From assembly GCF_001182785.1 (NCBI RefSeq), contig NZ_CP012100.1, positions 445,171 to 509,170 on the forward strand: a DNA stretch of 64,000 nucleotides, in the 5' to 3' direction. The position numbers and the translations under genes are program-made. The DNA is from Bacillus thuringiensis (GTDB lineage Bacteria; Bacillota; Bacilli; Bacillales; Bacillaceae_G). Under the pieces are notes generated by a model. It did no database searches. It saw only the letters and a program-made list of their open reading frames with translations, and was not told the origin of the DNA. Shown in pieces: positions 62,348 to 64,000 of this stretch; positions within the stretch are counted from its first letter, which is position 1, and each line of letters opens with the position of its first letter.

Positions 62348-62737
62348 ATGAAGGAAAAGACAATTAAAATAGACGAAGAAACAGATATTAAAAATTTTAA
62401 AGTTACTTTGGCTTTTTTAGCATTAATTGTAATCACAGGTGTTACATTTCTTATAACACAAATTAAAGAAGTTGGATTTTTATATGCTGTATTTTCAATA
62501 GTATGGTTTGGTTTTGAAGGAAGTATTATAAAAAGCGCGGCTAAAGTAGTTTTAAAAAATAATATTTTAGTAGCAATGTATACAGATTCCTCCACTTTAT
62601 TAGCTTTTGCGACATTATTTTATTCTGTTAGTGGATGGAGTACTTTTTGGGGTAAATTTATAGCAACCTTAATATGTTTAGTATTGATGACTGTATTGAG
62701 GTACTGGAGTAACTCAGTAATAGAAAAATCGGAATAA
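62348..62737 (+). CDS. Membrane protein, four segments
   Basis: 129 residues from ATG 62348 (GGAGACGG upstream). An acidic N-terminus (KTIKIDEETDIKNFK), then hydrophobic segments at about residues 20-38, 45-62, 77-95 and 101-118. No enzyme or channel motif is recognised. Placed between phage relics and restriction genes. Confidence 0.65.
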   Translation: MKEKTIKIDEETDIKNFKVTLAFLALIVITGVTFLITQIKEVGFLYAVFSIVWFGFEGSIIKSAAKVVLKNNILVAMYTDSSTLLAFATLFYSVSGWSTFWGKFIATLICLVLMTVLRYWSNSVIEKSE

Positions 62738-62755
62738 AATATTGGATTTAAAGAT

Positions 62756-63271
62756 ATGGCTAAGTTATATAGAGGGTATAACGCTTCTCCAAAATATGAA
62801 GCTGAGAACGGGAAATACGCAGTATTGAAGATTACAGATGATGTAAATGAAAAAATTGAGTTTGTTAAGTTAAGTAAATATAATATCCAAAATAATGCTA
62901 AAATTGATAGTAACCGTATTTTAAATAATGATGTCTAATTATCAATTCGTGATGCGCATCGTAAAATAGCGATAGTTGTTCAATCAGATAGAGAAGATGT
63001 CTTAATGTCTCAAAACTTTGTTGGTATTCGTTGCAAGAATTCTTTGCTTCCAGCATTTTTAAAATTATATTTGGAATCACCAATTTCACAATTTTATTTT
63101 GCTAATCATATGGCAGGGTCTACGGTTCTCAACCTACCAATAAAAGATGTAAACAACCTTCCTGTGCCAGTATTATCTATTGAGGAACAAGAAGAGTTTG
63201 TTAGGAAATACGAAGAGGAAGCTATCAATATTGCTAAGAAGATAGAAGAATTAGAAAGACTTCGAAAATAA
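62756..63271 (+). pseudogene. Half-size HsdS (type I specificity subunit) with in-frame stop
   Basis: A single frame of 172 codons is interrupted by TAA at 62936. Before it: GYNASPKYEAENGKYAVLKI. After it: LSIRDAHRKIAIVVQSDRED, NFVGIRCKNSLLPAFLKLYL, HMAGSTVLNLPIKDVNNLPV and the closing helix SIEEQEEFVRKYEEEAINIA. This is one target-recognition domain plus its conserved helix. The other half is absent and no ribosome site is seen. It precedes hsdM, not the usual order. Confidence 0.7.
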
Positions 63272-63309
63272 TTAAACATTGAAGTGTTTGAAAAAATGGG
63301 CTTACAAGA

Positions 63310-63345
63310 TACATTTAAAATCCTTTAAAAAGGATTTTAAATGTA
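63310..63345. repeat. Perfect 17-bp inverted repeat before hsdM
   Basis: TACATTTAAAATCCTTT, two bases, and the exact complement. Lies 39 bases after the HsdS relic and 40 before the hsdM start. It has no T tract beyond the stem, so an operator is as likely as a terminator. Confidence 0.7.
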
Positions 63346-63385
63346 CAGTTCACAATATTATTAAACAATAAAAGGCGGTAATGAC

Positions 63386-64000
63386 ATGATTACAGGTGAA
63401 TTAAAAAATAAAATTGATGGGATTTGGACAACCCTTTGGACAGAAGGAAGCACTAATCCATTAACAAATATTGAGCAAGTAACATATTTGTTATTTATGA
63501 AAGGTTTAGATGAGGCAGAATTAGCAAAAGAACAAGATGCTGAACTGTTAGGATTAGAATATGATGGGATTTTTTCAAAAGATAAGCCGTACCTTCGTTG
63601 GAACGTATTTAAAAACTTAGGTGATGCAGAAGATATGTACAATAAGATGGTACAAGAAATCTTTCCATTCATCAAAGATCTTGGTGGACAAGATGAATCC
63701 GCATTCTCTACTTATATGAAAGATGCTATTTTCCAAATTAACAAACCATCTACTTTGCAACGTGTTGTATCAGCCATTGATGGTATCCCAATGGAAGACC
63801 GAGATACACAAGGTGATGTATATGAGTACTTATTATCAAAATTAGCAACTTCAGGTACAAACGGTCAATTCCGTACACCCCGCCATATTATTAATATGAT
63901 TGTGGAATTAATGAAGCCAACTCCAGAAGATATCATTATTGACCCAGCGATGGGATCAGCAGGTTTTTTAGTATCGTCAAGTGAATACTTACGTAAAAAA
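63386..64000 (+). CDS. hsdM: Type I restriction DNA methyltransferase subunit, 3' end outside window
   Basis: 205 codons are visible and the frame is still open at the edge. AAAGGCGG precedes the ATG. Residues 1-150 are the HsdM N-terminal helical domain (ITGELKNKIDGIWTTLWTEG, LTNIEQVTYLLFMKGLDEAE). The N6-adenine methylase domain then starts: GDVYEYLLSKLA, TNGQFRTPRHII and the SAM-binding motif DPAMGSAGFLV near residue 192. It modifies adenine in the recognition site and needs HsdS for targeting. The nearby HsdS is broken, so a second copy must lie beyond the window if the system works. Confidence 0.93.
   Translation, partial: MITGELKNKIDGIWTTLWTEGSTNPLTNIEQVTYLLFMKGLDEAELAKEQDAELLGLEYDGIFSKDKPYLRWNVFKNLGDAEDMYNKMVQEIFPFIKDLGGQDESAFSTYMKDAIFQINKPSTLQRVVSAIDGIPMEDRDTQGDVYEYLLSKLATSGTNGQFRTPRHIINMIVELMKPTPEDIIIDPAMGSAGFLVSSSEYLRKK

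Overview
The window is AT-rich DNA of a Bacillus cereus-group bacterium (B. cereus or B. thuringiensis). The grounds are a haemolysin BL enterotoxin operon behind a perfect PlcR box, an AiiA lactonase, a Rap-Phr pair, a YjcZ peptide, an AsnO-type asparagine synthetase, and relic ends resembling IS231 and Tn4430. Chromosome or large plasmid cannot be decided from the sequence. There are no rRNA or tRNA genes and no CRISPR array.

1-17.3 kb: the late end of a phage or defective prophage. Tail or fibre-like structural genes run without a clear terminator to 15.6 kb, followed by a holin, a dead second holin and a GH25 endolysin. Three of the structural genes are tandem paralogues with 6, 3 and 2 copies of a beta-sandwich-like domain in front of one shared C-terminal domain. 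Between them lie decayed copies of neighbouring genes, so a whole module was duplicated twice and then eroded.

17.4-32.6 kb: accessory and virulence genes. In order: a TnpB relic, a secreted YrpD-like protein, Rap-Phr, a secreted beta-helix protein, hblC-hblD-hblA, two tiny ORFs, an S-layer-anchored glucosaminidase, a cupin-type XRE repressor, a polysaccharide deacetylase and a TetR regulator.

32.9-51.8 kb: host-type genes in short units. These are asnO with an attenuator-like leader, a MarR/hydrolase pair with palindromic operators, an ArsR regulator and a saccharopine-dehydrogenase-like protein beside IS231/Tn4430 scars, aiiA, a PlcR-like regulator, a FAD monooxygenase, HU, an HD hydrolase, and a DUF2075 nuclease-helicase that may be an antiphage protein. 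A short inverted repeat recurs six times between 41.6 and 47.8 kb.

52-61.4 kb: a badly decayed prophage. Most genes carry stops or frameshifts, including terminase and portal relics. Inside it sits an intact minus-strand operon: promoter, a 109-nt structured RNA closed by a 12-bp stem, a SLATT membrane effector, a reverse transcriptase with YVDD, a second structured RNA, and a terminator. This looks like a defence-associated reverse transcriptase system and is the main point of interest.

61.7-64 kb: two small membrane proteins, a broken HsdS half-subunit and the start of an intact HsdM, which runs off the window.
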